Shown: positions 33,394 to 45,290 of the stretch, in pieces
Position numbering within the stretch: position 1 is the first letter of the stretch
How the letters are laid out: each line of letters starts with the position of its first letter
From: Pseudisothecium myosuroides
Lineage: Eukaryota > Streptophyta > Bryopsida > Hypnales > Lembophyllaceae
Reading direction: 5' to 3'
DNA length: 64,000 nucleotides
Assembly: GCA_951799445.1 (NCBI GenBank)
Contig: OX637293.1
Span: 21,266,001-21,330,000 of the forward strand
Notes under the pieces: generated by a model
Told to the model about the DNA's origin: nothing
What the model saw: the letters and a program-made list of their open reading frames with translations, nothing else
Databases searched by the model: none
Position numbers and translations under genes: made by a program

Positions 33394-36094
33394 ATGGCTT
33401 CCAGCTCCACCTTCGCAGTGATCCTCGTCTTCGTGGTAAGCATCAGATTCTCGGATCCTGGAGCTGAATGACAGTTAATCACTGGCATGACTTTCTCTCT
33501 CTATGCAAGTCTCTCTCTCTATACATATGCGTTTAATTTGCTTGTTGCCACTTCTTCTCATCCAAATGTTCAGATCTATGAAATTAGTATTATTGCAGTT
33601 GCCAATTTTTTCCTCTCTCTCTTGACTTATCTTCGTTGGCTTGCTGTCGATTTTTCTGTGCTAGATATATAAAACGTCAATTTCGTTTCATTGGACGTGC
33701 TCCATGCATCATTTTGACATTCGCACATTTACGTTTAGCTTGTTGTACCAATGAAATTAACATGTCAATGCAATTAAGTCTTAATGTCGATCTCTAGATG
33801 TACATATCTTCCGTTGACTTGTTGCTATAGTAAGATGTATCACTACTATTCAGTTTTATGAAATCAATGTTGCAATGCAAATCACGGGTGTTGCTCTGTC
33901 GGTGAGAAGTTCCTAACTTCGGTGTTGGTGTACGTGCAGGCGTTGGGCGCAGTCCTCACTGCCGAGGCAGCCGGTCGCCCCAGCGGCACCCTCCAGCAGG
34001 GCTGGAACGGCGGCGACAGTATCCACGACACCGACACCAACACCGGCACCGGCAGTCTCCAGCGCCTCACCATCCCCAACAACCAGGACTCGCTCCTCCG
34101 CGCCTCCCCACTGGACGCCGACCGCACCGCCAAGTACTTGACGCAGATCAACGACAACACGCTGGGCTTCCACAGCGCGGAGTTTTGCCAAGAGGCTCAG
34201 CTGCAGTGCAGCGCCGACATGGCCATCGTGGACCCCACGCTCCGCATCTCCAAAAGTCGGTTGGTCGACCAGGAGCTGCTCCAGCGCACGAGGGACCTTG
34301 TGGACGCCACGCGCGCCATGCAGTTTGACAGGAAGGACATCGTCAAGGACCGAGAGATCGAGGTGCCACTGAGTCTTCAGGATTCGTACCCGGCGGTGTC
34401 GTTCTTGCCGCAGGCGCTGGCGGAGAAGATGCCCTTCAGCAGGTACGTACAACAGATTCATACTACGATCCCTGAGGTACAGTAGATATTATATCTTGCC
34501 ATTGACCGCACATCCCAAGTTTGAAATGGTTTAGCAGATTATTCTATATTGCGTTGGAACTTCTTATAACTATTGATGATTGGCCCGATGGTTGGTTGAC
34601 TCTTAAGCATTTTGACTCGGACAGGAAAAATGCATGGTTCCAGATTCATGTTACTTTATGAATCGTTTATTCTTATAGTATGTGCTTCAAACTTTCATTA
34701 AGAACAGCTACATGCTTCCCCTTCATCGCAAGTAGTTTTTTTCAGTGGCCTAAAGACTAAACAAAAATGGGTCAATCATACAAGAATATAAGTTTTTTGA
34801 ATTCTATATTCAATTTGACTTAATAAATTATTGTACGTGGATAAAATAAAGTGTACTATTTTGAAGGATCGGAAACTGAACCAGATTTAATTTCTTACAA
34901 TATTAACAAGAATTTGCTTACAATGTGATGCGCGATTTTTTCCGGGTCGGATGAGGGAAATTAACAGGGGAAGTTGCAGTGCATGGCCAGTCTTCCCTAT
35001 GTTCGGGGATTCATGGATGTCCAGAAGATTTTGAGATTTTCGCTGAGTGAAGTGATTGAGTGTTTAATTATCTATTCTGCAATTAATGATTTGTTTGTGT
35101 GCAGTGCCCAATTGCCGGAGCTTTTCCAGAAGCTGAGCATTCCCGAAGACTCGAACTTGGCGATCATGATGTCGCGCACCGTGGGTCAGTGCGAAGCGCA
35201 GGAGCAGGGCAAGGAGATCCGCAAGTGCGTGACCTCGTTGGAGGGCATGAAGACGTTCGTCAGCTCCAACTTGCCGCAGGACAAGCGCATTGTGGCCCTC
35301 CAGCGCTCCAGCTCCATCCCCGGTAAACCCTAAATCCCAAATCCGAATTCTCAAAACCATTGTCTATCTCATTGCAAATAATTCAACCCGTATGCAAGTC
35401 TCTCTCAAGATTTAATATACGGTATATCGTTTGTGTTCACGTAAACTTAGTTCTTACTGGTTTCGCTTCTACATGCCTCGACCAATACTTCAGATACTTG
35501 TTAGCAATTCCCCAAACCATGTCTCGTTGCAAAATAATTCAATCTATGTGCAAGACTCTCTCTGCTCAAGTCTCTCTCTAGACATGTAAATCTTCGGAGG
35601 TCTCTTCTTGTTGGATTGCTAGCTTCTTCTTTCATTCGTGAGCTTTTCGAAAGTTTTTTTTTCCTTTTGTGAAGCCATAGAATGATGTAGAGCTCGACGA
35701 CTCATCGCATTCAGGCTACGTCTGCCCTCGCCCCTGTGCAGGTGCCGGCGAGTCCCGCGGCACCAACAAGGCCAAGGCCAGCAGCAGCTGGAAGGTCCTG
35801 GACACCAAGCAGTACGACCGCGCCGTGGTGTGCCGCAACAGCGTCTTCCCTTACGCCGTCTTCGAGTGCCACGACACCAGCAAGACCAGCGGCATGAGCA
35901 TCTTCCAAGTGGAGATGCAGTCTCGCAACGATGGATCCCGCATCAGCGAGGTCGCCGCATGCCATGAAAACGCCGTCCACGCCGCAGGCACCATGGCCAC
36001 CGAAAACAGCAGCAACAACAACAGCAACAATCCCGAGCCAGCGCAAGCCTGCCACTGGGTCACCGACAGCTTGATATGGGCCCCGGCCAACTAA
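33394..36094 (+). CDS. BURP-domain secreted protein
   Basis: Four exons, 33394-33435, 33940-34442, 35105-35322 and 35742-36094, join in phase (371 residues). Residues 1 to about 25 are a signal peptide (MASSSTFAVILVFV, completed by ALGAVLTAEAA), so the product is secretory, probably cell wall or vacuole. The variable middle is polar with Gly/Thr/Asn runs. The BURP domain starts near LPQALAEKMPFSS (about 170-182) and has the spaced Cys-His pairs: C285-R286, C297-H298, C328-H329, C358-H359, then a Trp near the end. Spacings are 10, 29 and 28, slightly longer than the usual 10, 25-27, 25-26, partly because of an Asn/Ser insert. The first pair is Cys-Arg instead of Cys-His. BURP proteins are plant-specific (USP, RD22, PG1beta and BNM2 types; some are peptide cyclases needing the His residues). 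The subtype is not assigned. The region is much GC-richer than its flanks. A long minus-strand frame over exon 2 is a shadow. Confidence 0.92.
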
Positions 36095-38463
36095 ACGACC
36101 TCTCTTTTACACTCCAAATCACACCAAAAAAACATCAAAACACAAAAACTTAAAACACAATAAAGGAGTTCAACACGGGTCGAGGTCGAAGAGTTGGATG
36201 CATATTGTACTGTGGGTGACAGGGGACATGGTGTGCAGCACACCGTGCTGGGTCTGATTTTCTGAGACTCCAAATTCAAACTGGTGGTGGTTGCATTGTG
36301 ATGATCGAGAGATAGATGTTTAGTTTTGTAAAGATGACATGGGTTGTCTTGTCCAGTTGGGAATTAATAAGACTGTTGCCGACGGCTGCAACAGCAAGCT
36401 AGAACTTGTTGACTGAACGATTTGTATTTGCTGAAGAATTTCCACTTAATTAGCTTACTAGCAACAGGACGGGGTTCTGATTTCGTTTTGCTAGCTAGCT
36501 AGTAGTCGATCGATCTCCTTCTGTGGATTTGAGTTGTCAATAAATCAATGCCGGTGGGGGCATTGAACAGCAGGAGGATAATAAGAGTGGAGATTAGTGT
36601 CAGTAGTGCTTTGAGTTGTTGGTTAGGAAGCTCTAGCTGAGACATTCATGATGTTTTGATAGTAGCCGTTCTTCGGAGGAGTACGGGCCCTTGTGTGTGC
36701 CGTATTCTGGAATAATAAAACTTGATCTTGTTTACTTTTGTTAATTGTTGTTTGTCTGGCGATAATTGTTGACAGAATTTCCCATGCAAGAATTGAACCC
36801 TAATTATTCCTGGCAGCTTAGTTTTTGTGGCACACACATGTCAAGGGATTTTACAGAGAGTTAAACTGAATTTATTACATGAGGCGACTGCTTTTGATTT
36901 GTCAATTAAATAAGGTGACACGAGAAAGGTAAGGTTGGTTGGAACTTTGCTAATTACTTCAAACTCCCTGGCATTCACAATTTCACTACGGCCTCACTGT
37001 CACTGTGACAGTTTCTGCTCCAAATTTCTGACTATATTACACACAGAAATGAGCTTTGTGACTGCTAATAGAAAGACATTTTTTGAGCAATGGCAGCTCA
37101 TTAGAAGACATTGCATACTTGAGCTACAGTATGTCACTGCCCAAAGTTGGCAAATGTCAGTTTGGTAATGGTTTTTTGATCTTAAACTTGAATTGACATT
37201 CAATATCCATTTCGCTTAATCACTATTTCTTCAGAAATTCACGGGAATTTCAAACTTTCAGAAGAAAATATCAAATTCCTATGATTAACTAAAAAGAACA
37301 CACTTGGTTTTTATCTTTCATCAATGTAATTCTAATTTCATTCATACAGTATATACCATTTGACAAAAAGGAGGATACAGAGTGAAGGAATTTTGAAGCG
37401 TGAATATGTAAAAGGTCATAGGTTCTATTCTTATATAGAGTTAATTGCAAGACTTTCAGTGACAAACTGAATGTCAACTGTCTATGGAATCATGTCTATC
37501 AATGTGATGCTCAAAAGCTCACACGTACCAGAACAAATCTAGCTCTGAAAACGCTCACAGCAAAGAACTATAGTCTATCACATCGAAACATTGGCTACGA
37601 GCTGCTGCAACAAACTTGTAGCTAAATGTATGTTCGCACTTTGCAATAGGGGTGATGTTTGCAATGTGAATCTGGTCTAGAAGGAGGTATAAATTTATTC
37701 CTAAGATCCTCAGTAACGACACTTTTTAATTAACACCAAGTGCAAATATATTTTTAGCTTAGTTTGCAAAGATCTCAGCCTTTTAATGCAGAAATAGGCT
37801 CACCACTTGAAACATCAGAAGTCAATGATCTTTGCCCATCAACCACACCGACAATGTAACCTCCTACTTAAAAATTTCATGTGCACGTTGCACTTCTACT
37901 CGGCTTTCCAAGATCATCCATCTTAATCCAAAAATATTCATCTAATTTTATTGCAGTGGTTTACAATAGAGAATGCCTTATTTAGAGGACAATTAACTAT
38001 GGTAGGAGACTCTATTTGTGTCATGTGACTATTTGTGGCACATTATGGCCACTATGTGTCAATAGAGTACATTCGAAAATTTTGAATGTAAACTACTAAT
38101 ACATAGGGGCGCAAATAGGATACCAAAATACTTTGTTTATATAGCCCACTTTGACTTACATGAGAAAAATAAGGAGGTCGCAATCTTCTTTGTGAAAAAA
38201 TTCAAAATATTATGGTCCACAATATCAAATATACAATTTTCATACTATCTCAAATATTGTGATTTCCATCTTTAATTCATCCAACTTCATCTAAATTTCA
38301 TCCAAAAATTTGCACAAACTAGATCACATTCATCCAAATGATTCAAATTAGTATAAGGGGGCCTTGCACTATTCAAACTCTCGCAATAATTGAATTAGTT
38401 TAATCTCCCAAATTTAGATATTTATTGCAATGTTTAAATTGGATAGAATTACAATATTTTTTT
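36095..38463. other. BURP 3' flank and intergenic
   Basis: The first part is 3' UTR. The remainder is AT-rich, non-coding, and shows no repeat I can define. Confidence 0.35.
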
Positions 38464-39373
38464 TTAACCCCTAAAGGACCAAGGAGCCCACATTGGGCTT
38501 TTTGAGAACTCGGGCAGGCTCTATTCACTTGATAATTTAGAAATTTTGGATGAAATTTTTAGGATGGATGCTACTCATCATAATCTACATGTGAAGCTTT
38601 GTTTCATGTCATTCCGATAAATAATGCAAAAGTTATAAGTTTTTTTCAATTCTAATGTCAAACTGGGCAGCAAAAAATATATTCTAAAAAAATAAAAATT
38701 ATTTTTTTGTAATTGTGTAGATTAATACCTACTCAAAAAAAATTGAACCACTCAATTTCAAATAATGAGGTAAAAGCTATGAAGAGTTTTATTTTGCGGG
38801 CAATGAAGGTAGAAAAAACATATAAAGTCATCTTTTGCTCTCAATTTTGAAAATTTTCAAATGAAAATGAAAATCAAGGATACTAATTGTCTATTAGAAC
38901 ATTTTCACCATTGGGATTAATAATTCTCAAATTCTTCCAAAAGTTATTAGCATATGAGTTTTATCTTTCATTCAATAATACCTTTTACTTTACAATTTTT
39001 TTACAAATGAATACAAAAAAAAAATTGGTTAAATTTTTTTATATATGTTTTCAACCCATTTTCCAACATATTGCCTAAACTGCCCAAGTAATAGGACATA
39101 CATGTTTTTTTCTAAAAATGTTGAAAGACAAAACTTCACCTTTTGGAAGGACTAGAAAAGCCTACATTTTAAAGTTTAAGCACATTGATCTTGCAATCGG
39201 TGGGGATATTCATTCTAAAATTTTGGAACAATGAACTTGAGCAAGCTAATCAAAGGATCCTATGGTTGAATTTGTTAAAATATAAATATCAATGAAGATT
39301 TTGACCTTGTTTTGGGGACGAGTATTTTGAAGTAGTTTTGGGCCTCTGAACACATTGGTTCTTTAGGGGTTAA
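38464..39373. mobile_element. TTAA-flanked 0.91 kb TIR element
   Basis: Left end TTAACCCCTAAAGGACC; right end is the complement of TTAACCCCTAAAGAACC; both include TTAA. Inside it shares GAAGCTTTGTTTCAT, an ACATTTTCACCATTGGGAT word and GATCCTATGGTTG with the copies at 3629 and 59534, in the same orientation, but is clearly diverged. Non-coding. Confidence 0.8.
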
Positions 39374-39671
39374 GTTGGATGGATATAAAAATTTGAAAAA
39401 ATAAAATTCATCAAAAATAATTTCTAATTCACTTTATAAATTTTTAAATATTCCAAATCTTAAACATTTAATTGACTTTGCAAGCAATCATAAAGGTGAA
39501 AGCACGATCTTGGGTATGCAACTCCAAGTGCAACTCTTATATTATACACAAGAGCCATTGGTATTAAAACAATTTAGAGGATGCCTTTTGTAAAAATTAT
39601 ATCAAATTAAAAGGACCAAAAAGTTTGATAAAGACCAAATTATATAATATGAGATGTAGAAATTATTGAGT

Positions 39672-39674
<3 letters not shown>

Positions 39675-39719
<45 letters not shown>

Positions 39720-39726
39720 TTTTTTT
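39675..39726. repeat. AT dinucleotide run joined to a T run
   Basis: About 13 AT units followed directly by about 25 T. A simple-sequence repeat, likely length-variable. Confidence 0.95.
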
Positions 39727-41359
39727 AAAATTTTTAAAAGCATAATATATATGAAGAATTGAAACACTTATGCATAATTTTCAAAAGTTTATAGAAGAAG
39801 TTCCCTTCAATTTAAATTAAAATCTTTTTATAGTATTTTATTTATATAATAATAAAGTCTTAAATTTTTATTAAGAAGCCCAAAACTTTGGGTAGCTTGT
39901 CCCACAATACATGTATTAAAAAAACTCATATAATTAGGTTTTTAATGTTAATATTGTCATCAAAGAATATTCATTTCATGTATATAAGTACATTTTTGGA
40001 TTCCTTGTTACAAGGGCTACAAGAGTGTTCTACATTAAAACAAATTAAATTCCTTCAGATTAGATTAAAATGCATTATAAGTGATAATAATCAAGGCCAT
40101 ATAATACAAGAATTGTGTATATGGAAGCACAACAAGGTCATTCTTCCTTTATGTTCCATTGAACTAAAAAGACAATTCTAAGATTTTAAAAAAATCATTG
40201 ACAAGTATAAAAAATTAATGTTGGTGTAATATTAATTTTAGGTGGTTTTGGAATGTCAATATTGTAGTATCATGACCAAAATTTCATTAATTGGTGATTT
40301 TTTCCTCACAAATACATTAGATTGGACTTTAAAGACATTGCATGTCCCATGCAATGAAGCACCCCAAATTTCATGAAAATGAGACTTTTGGATGAAATTT
40401 TGAGTTTCAAGGGTTTGAACATTCAAACATGTGAAAATAAACTACCTCAATAAAATCGAATTTTTTAAATATATTAATTTACAAATTAAATTATAATATA
40501 GTAACAACTTATTTTTTAAAATTATCTATCTATAAAAAATTCAGTTCTTGACAATGAAATTCTTTAGTTGTAATTTTTTTTAGATTCAAATCTAAGATTA
40601 AATATGGGCAATTTAATAACAAAAATTTGGATAGAAATTGGTAAGTTTATATTAAACTTATAATTTTGAAATTCAAAATCTTTAAGATAAATTGGTTTAG
40701 ACAAATAAAAAATTAAATCTATAGTTGATTTATAGTTGATTTATAGTTGATGTACACACATGGTTTGTTTTATTTTTCAATGAGCTAATGCTATATATTT
40801 CAAAATGGGTTTGAAAACTAGTTCTTTAACAAAAAGCGCTATGTGTGCAAAGTACATTAATCCTCGAAGGAACTTGTAAATAAAGTAGGATGACCATAAC
40901 TACCATACATTTGTCCATAGTCACTCAATCCATAACTTGTTTGAATTTAGAATTTAAAATCAAAATTTTGTATGGAAATTACACCATAAATTTCTTCATA
41001 GCAAATTGAATTTCTTCACAAAAATTTAAATGCTTCGGAGACTTTTACTAATTAATATGGATTTGCAAATCTTTATACATAAAGAATCATACTAATTCTA
41101 TTGTATTTCAAAAAAAAATTGGAAACATAAATTTTATTAATCAATCAAAATTAAAATCAATAAATTGTCACGGTTAATCACATATATGAGCTCAAAATGA
41201 CTTTAGCAAAAAAGACCCAAGAGTCAACAAAAGTGTCAAGTATTGATACCAAGCTTTATAATTCTTAATCTTTAAGGGTCTGAAAAGCCCAGTTCGGATT
41301 AAAGTTGGAGCATGGTGTTTCTTATGTATTTGACACACTAGGTGCATAAATTGACTTAT

Positions 41360-41360
<1 letters not shown>

Positions 41361-41393
<33 letters not shown>

Positions 41394-41394
41394 A
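41361..41394. repeat. CAA trinucleotide microsatellite, 11 units
   Basis: Eleven uninterrupted CAA units. It creates an antisense open frame with a poly-Cys run, which is an artefact of the repeat. Confidence 0.95.
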
Positions 41395-41889
41395 AGTTTG
41401 TATTCATGATGTTGAGCCAGATCCAATGACACATGGCACTTCTAACTTAGATCATTATACCACCTCCTAGATGTCTGAAAAGTTGCATAATGGTCATGTA
41501 TTCTACTAAAATGGTGCCCTGTTTGAACATAATAAGGTTTAGATATTAAAACAACCTTCAAAAAAAGATGCCATTTGTTGAATTTTTATTCCAACTCTAT
41601 ATGTCTTGCCATATTTTAGTACACATTTCTTATTCTGAGAATAAATTACAAGACCATATATATGGTGCCCTCTAGACCTTTAAGGTTAAAGAGCACCAAT
41701 TTGTAAGGTTGTCGAGTTGCCCATGTGAGTCAAATTATGTGTTTACTTGGACAATATAATTCAGGTCTATCGGTAGACACATTATTTCTACACATAGTAC
41801 ATTACTTATCTGCCATGTAGGGCAATGGGTATATACAAGTGTAGATATATACAAATATAGGTAGAGGCATTCATAGCTCTAAATTGAAT

Positions 41890-42180
41890 GTCAATGGATT
41901 GAAGTTGAACCCCAATGAGTGGAAGTTGAACTGTAATGAGTAGGAACTGGACACCAAACATAGAAAGTTGGTACGTACTGAATGCAATCAATCTATTGGC
42001 AGCCGCACACCAATCCATTAAAAACCTACACCAACCCTTTGAAACCTAAAACCAACTTGTTGGTTCATCACATCTACTTAATGATTCACCTCATCTACTT
42101 AACAGCTCACTTCACTTATTTGATGGCTTACCACATCTAATCATTACTTAGCTCATTACTATACATCTACTTATTGAACA
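41890..42180. repeat. Two short degenerate minisatellites
   Basis: At about 41890-41955, three 21-bp units of the form AATG-TTGAAGTTGAAC-CC. At about 42056-42180, several units of about 24 bases around CTCACCACATCTACTTAATG. Both are degenerate and non-coding. Confidence 0.55.
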
Positions 42181-43620
42181 CAACTAATTACATCTAACTT
42201 TGTGCTTACAGTACCTAATCAACTAGCGTTCTCCGCTTATTAGTAGTAGCCAAATCCAAATTCTCACATGGAATTCTAACATTAAAAATCTTCTACCAAG
42301 CACCTAGTAACTGTAAACTACAAGTAGACAATCACTTGTTTTTTTCTCAATCCTAAATGCATTTTAGCCTTAAAAACACAAATCCACAAAAATTGTTCAT
42401 CATACTGTGTTTCTTTATCTAAAGGGTACATTTGACGATCCACTCTAAATTGATGTGACAACCAACCAATTGCATTATTTTTTTTTTTTTAATAGATATT
42501 CTTTGAAGTAATAAAATTGTTTTTATAAAATGACATTTAATTTTCAAAGTGAACAATATGAAAAATCATTGGTCATTGTACTTTATATCCTGAGATGCAA
42601 ATAATGGTAGGTCTCCCTATTGACCTTTTAAATATAAGATAATATCTCATCACTATCATTTTTATAATATTCATCAACAAAATTTACAATTGGTGTAACC
42701 TTTTCAAAAAAATTGAATATGTTGCCAAAAGATTACATGAAGGTCAATGTAATTTTTGGCAATTCTCAATTTTTTTGATGAAATTGAGAATGATAATTTA
42801 TTTTTTTGGATTTTTTGGTTCAATTATATGCATCATGAACTCTAGTCTTCATACAAAAATTTGATCCTAAAAATTCATTATACAATTGTAAAATATAAAT
42901 TGAATTGTATTGCCCTATTCAACAAATATTTCAAATGCAAGGGCATTAAGATGTAACAATGGTCCATGTTGCAGCCTATACTCTCTCTAAAAAGGCTAAT
43001 GCAATTCCATGCTCTCAATTCCAAAAATAAATTCAAATATTGTAAGAACCGACATCATTTGCATGTTTGTGAAATTGTTGATATTTTAAATTCTATAAAT
43101 GGCAATTTCCTTCAATTTTTGTGTACAACAATCTAAAATGATGTATACCAACATATTAAGGCACAAAACATTTTTTGGAGGTTCTAAGAAAAAATTGACA
43201 AAAGATAAAGTAATTTCAAATCATGGTGAACAAAACTAAGTTTTAGACATGGCTAACTTTGCAATTAATTTTCTCTCAAATAACAACTAATTTTTTCTTC
43301 AAACTTTCACGGTCACATGCAGTATGTTGCATACTATAGCTTTTGCATATCTACTTTTGAATTTTGTCCATTGATACTTGTAGTATGGGTATTTGAATGA
43401 AAACATTTCAAATTTGTACTCAATTTTATTAGTGGCTGTAAACCATCATGTTTTTCTATTATAAAGTTTGAAATAAATAATCCTACTAAAAATTCAAAAT
43501 TTTCCTAAAGATTGAATATATGAATGATGCTTAGGCAATATAAGAATATCTAGGGCCAAAGGGCCAAAGTGTAGTAGGCAATTTTTAAAAATATTGTATT
43601 CTATTAAATACGTTTTTTTT

Positions 43621-44258
43621 ATTTAATGAAAATTGCATGCCGTTGATGAGCAAAGAACAAGATGATAGGCTTGTCATTTAGAATTAGACAATTCTATGTA
43701 GAGTAATATTAGATGGGAAATAAAGTATATATAATTGCATATTTGATGACTATAATGACTTGTTCATCATTCTAGAATGAAAGAGTCTTATATAAAATCT
43801 ATAACCATATTATGAAATGGAAAACAAACTAGATAGATGCATGGCTGATGACCTTGATGATGTTCTTGTGGTTTCAGAAACAAATAAACTTATAAAAAAT
43901 CTTAAATTGTATAATTATTGAATGAAAAATGAACTACTTCGTTGCATGGTTGATCATCATGATGATAGGTTTGTCACTTTCATAATTGAACAGACCTATC
44001 TAGAATACTATAATATCTAATGGGAAATGAAGTACATAGTTGCATGGTTGATTATCATAATAGGGTGCTCATGGCTTCAGAATAAAACAAAGCTATATTA
44101 ATTCTTAAACCATATTATATATTGGATGGGAAATGAACTACATTGTTGCACGGGTGATGATCATAATGAGAGGCTCATGGTTTCAAAATCATACAGTCCT
44201 ACATAGAATCTTAAACTATACCATTGGATGGGAAATCAACTACAATATATTTGCACAT
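43621..44258 (+). repeat. Satellite array, ~104-bp unit, about six copies
   Basis: The landmark TTGCATGGTTGATGATCAT recurs (diverged) near 43631, 43733, 43834, 43940, 44038, 44143 and 44250, giving a period of about 100-107. Each unit also holds GGTTTCAGAAT-AAACA, TAGAATCTTAAACTAT and GGATGGGAAATGAACTAC. The same family in reverse orientation occupies 63480 to the window end. Units differ by many substitutions, so the array is old. Confidence 0.82.
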
Positions 44259-45290
44259 GCAATTACGATGTAGAAAAGTCAACAGTCTGCATCATTCTAT
44301 AGAATGATTGAAATATCATTTTCTACAAAGTAAAAATATCTTCATATTTTGAGTTTTGAGATCTATAATCTTTAGAATCATTTTAAACCGAAGTAATTAC
44401 ATTAGAATATACAATAGAATATTCACTATATGGTGATTATTAGAAGGGCAACAACTATATATAGTTGGCAACTGTCTTTTGGTAATGAATAAGTTTAAAT
44501 ATTTTCTATAAAATGTAAGGTTTGCAAAAAAAATTTATATAAACTTTCTTATCTTTTACATCTTCTTTTGTGACAGCTTTAAAAACATGAATATCTTCTT
44601 TTGGTGCACATCAAATGAATTCTACACTAAATATATAACTTTCTGGAAGTCCAATTACTTTTATTCTTGCAAGCTCATAATTAATTCATTGTGAAATTCA
44701 AATTTGCACAACCATTTGCATTTTTTTACTTCCTAAAACTATCAAAATGCTATTGAATTGTTCATTAATTATTATTTGATTATAGAGCCACCAAATGTAG
44801 TGACAGATTTTAAGAATAGATATTTATAAAAGACAAAAATCCTTAGGAGTGCAAATATCCTACAATGGTTGTTTTTGGGTCAAATCTCCATTTCAATTTT
44901 AGCAATGATTTGATTAAAAAATAATCTTTCTAAAATTTTGTAATTAAATCTTAATTTAATGCAAGTCAAGACTACAATTTGTGTGATATTATTCATGTTT
45001 CTACAAAGATTTCAGTTTTTCAATAAAGAAAACAATCCTACTAAAGTACTAATAAAATGTCTATAGCAACTTTTAGTAAAATCCCTCTATAAATCTTGGA
45101 AAGAGATATTCCCTATTTAAGTAAGATGTCCCAAAGGCCTAAGTGAGAATAACTAATGAATAATAATTGTACAAGAGGGAATGACAATTCATCTCATGGC
45201 TACCATTATACTAAGTAAGAATACAAGATTCTTACAACCAGTGCTTTCATCAATAGCCATAGCTTAAGTAGAATGAGTCCCAAAACTAAT
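44259..45290. repeat. Left arm, outer part, of a large inverted duplication
   Basis: Reading the complement of 61430-63060 reproduces this stretch in order. Paired words include AGCCACCAAATGTA (44786) against TACATTTGGTGGTTTTAG (62508), CCCTCTATAAATCTT (45085) against AAGATTTATAGAGGG (61584), and ACAAAGAAAACAA-type words. The copies are diverged by eye, with small indels. Non-coding. Confidence 0.75.

Larger units (their letters stand above)
39374..43620. other. Gene-free AT-rich region with simple repeats
   Basis: No gene is supported in about 4.2 kb. It holds an AT/T microsatellite (39675-39726), three 13-bp units of the TTGATTTATAG type (about 40725-40752), a CAA microsatellite (41361-41394) and short minisatellites at 41890-42180. 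The open frames here are short and of biased simple-sequence composition. Confidence 0.5.

Noticed and set aside
33913..34461. Long minus-strand frame rich in Val/Gly/Arg over BURP exon 2
   Set aside because: Shadow of a GC-rich exon; the plus strand has signal peptide, splice sites and the BURP domain.
41192..41434. Minus-strand frame with a poly-Cys run
   Set aside because: Produced by the CAA microsatellite at 41361-41394.
43621..44258. CRISPR-like regularly spaced repeats
   Set aside because: The whole ~104-bp unit repeats with divergence and there are no unique spacers between identical repeats; it is satellite DNA in a plant genome.
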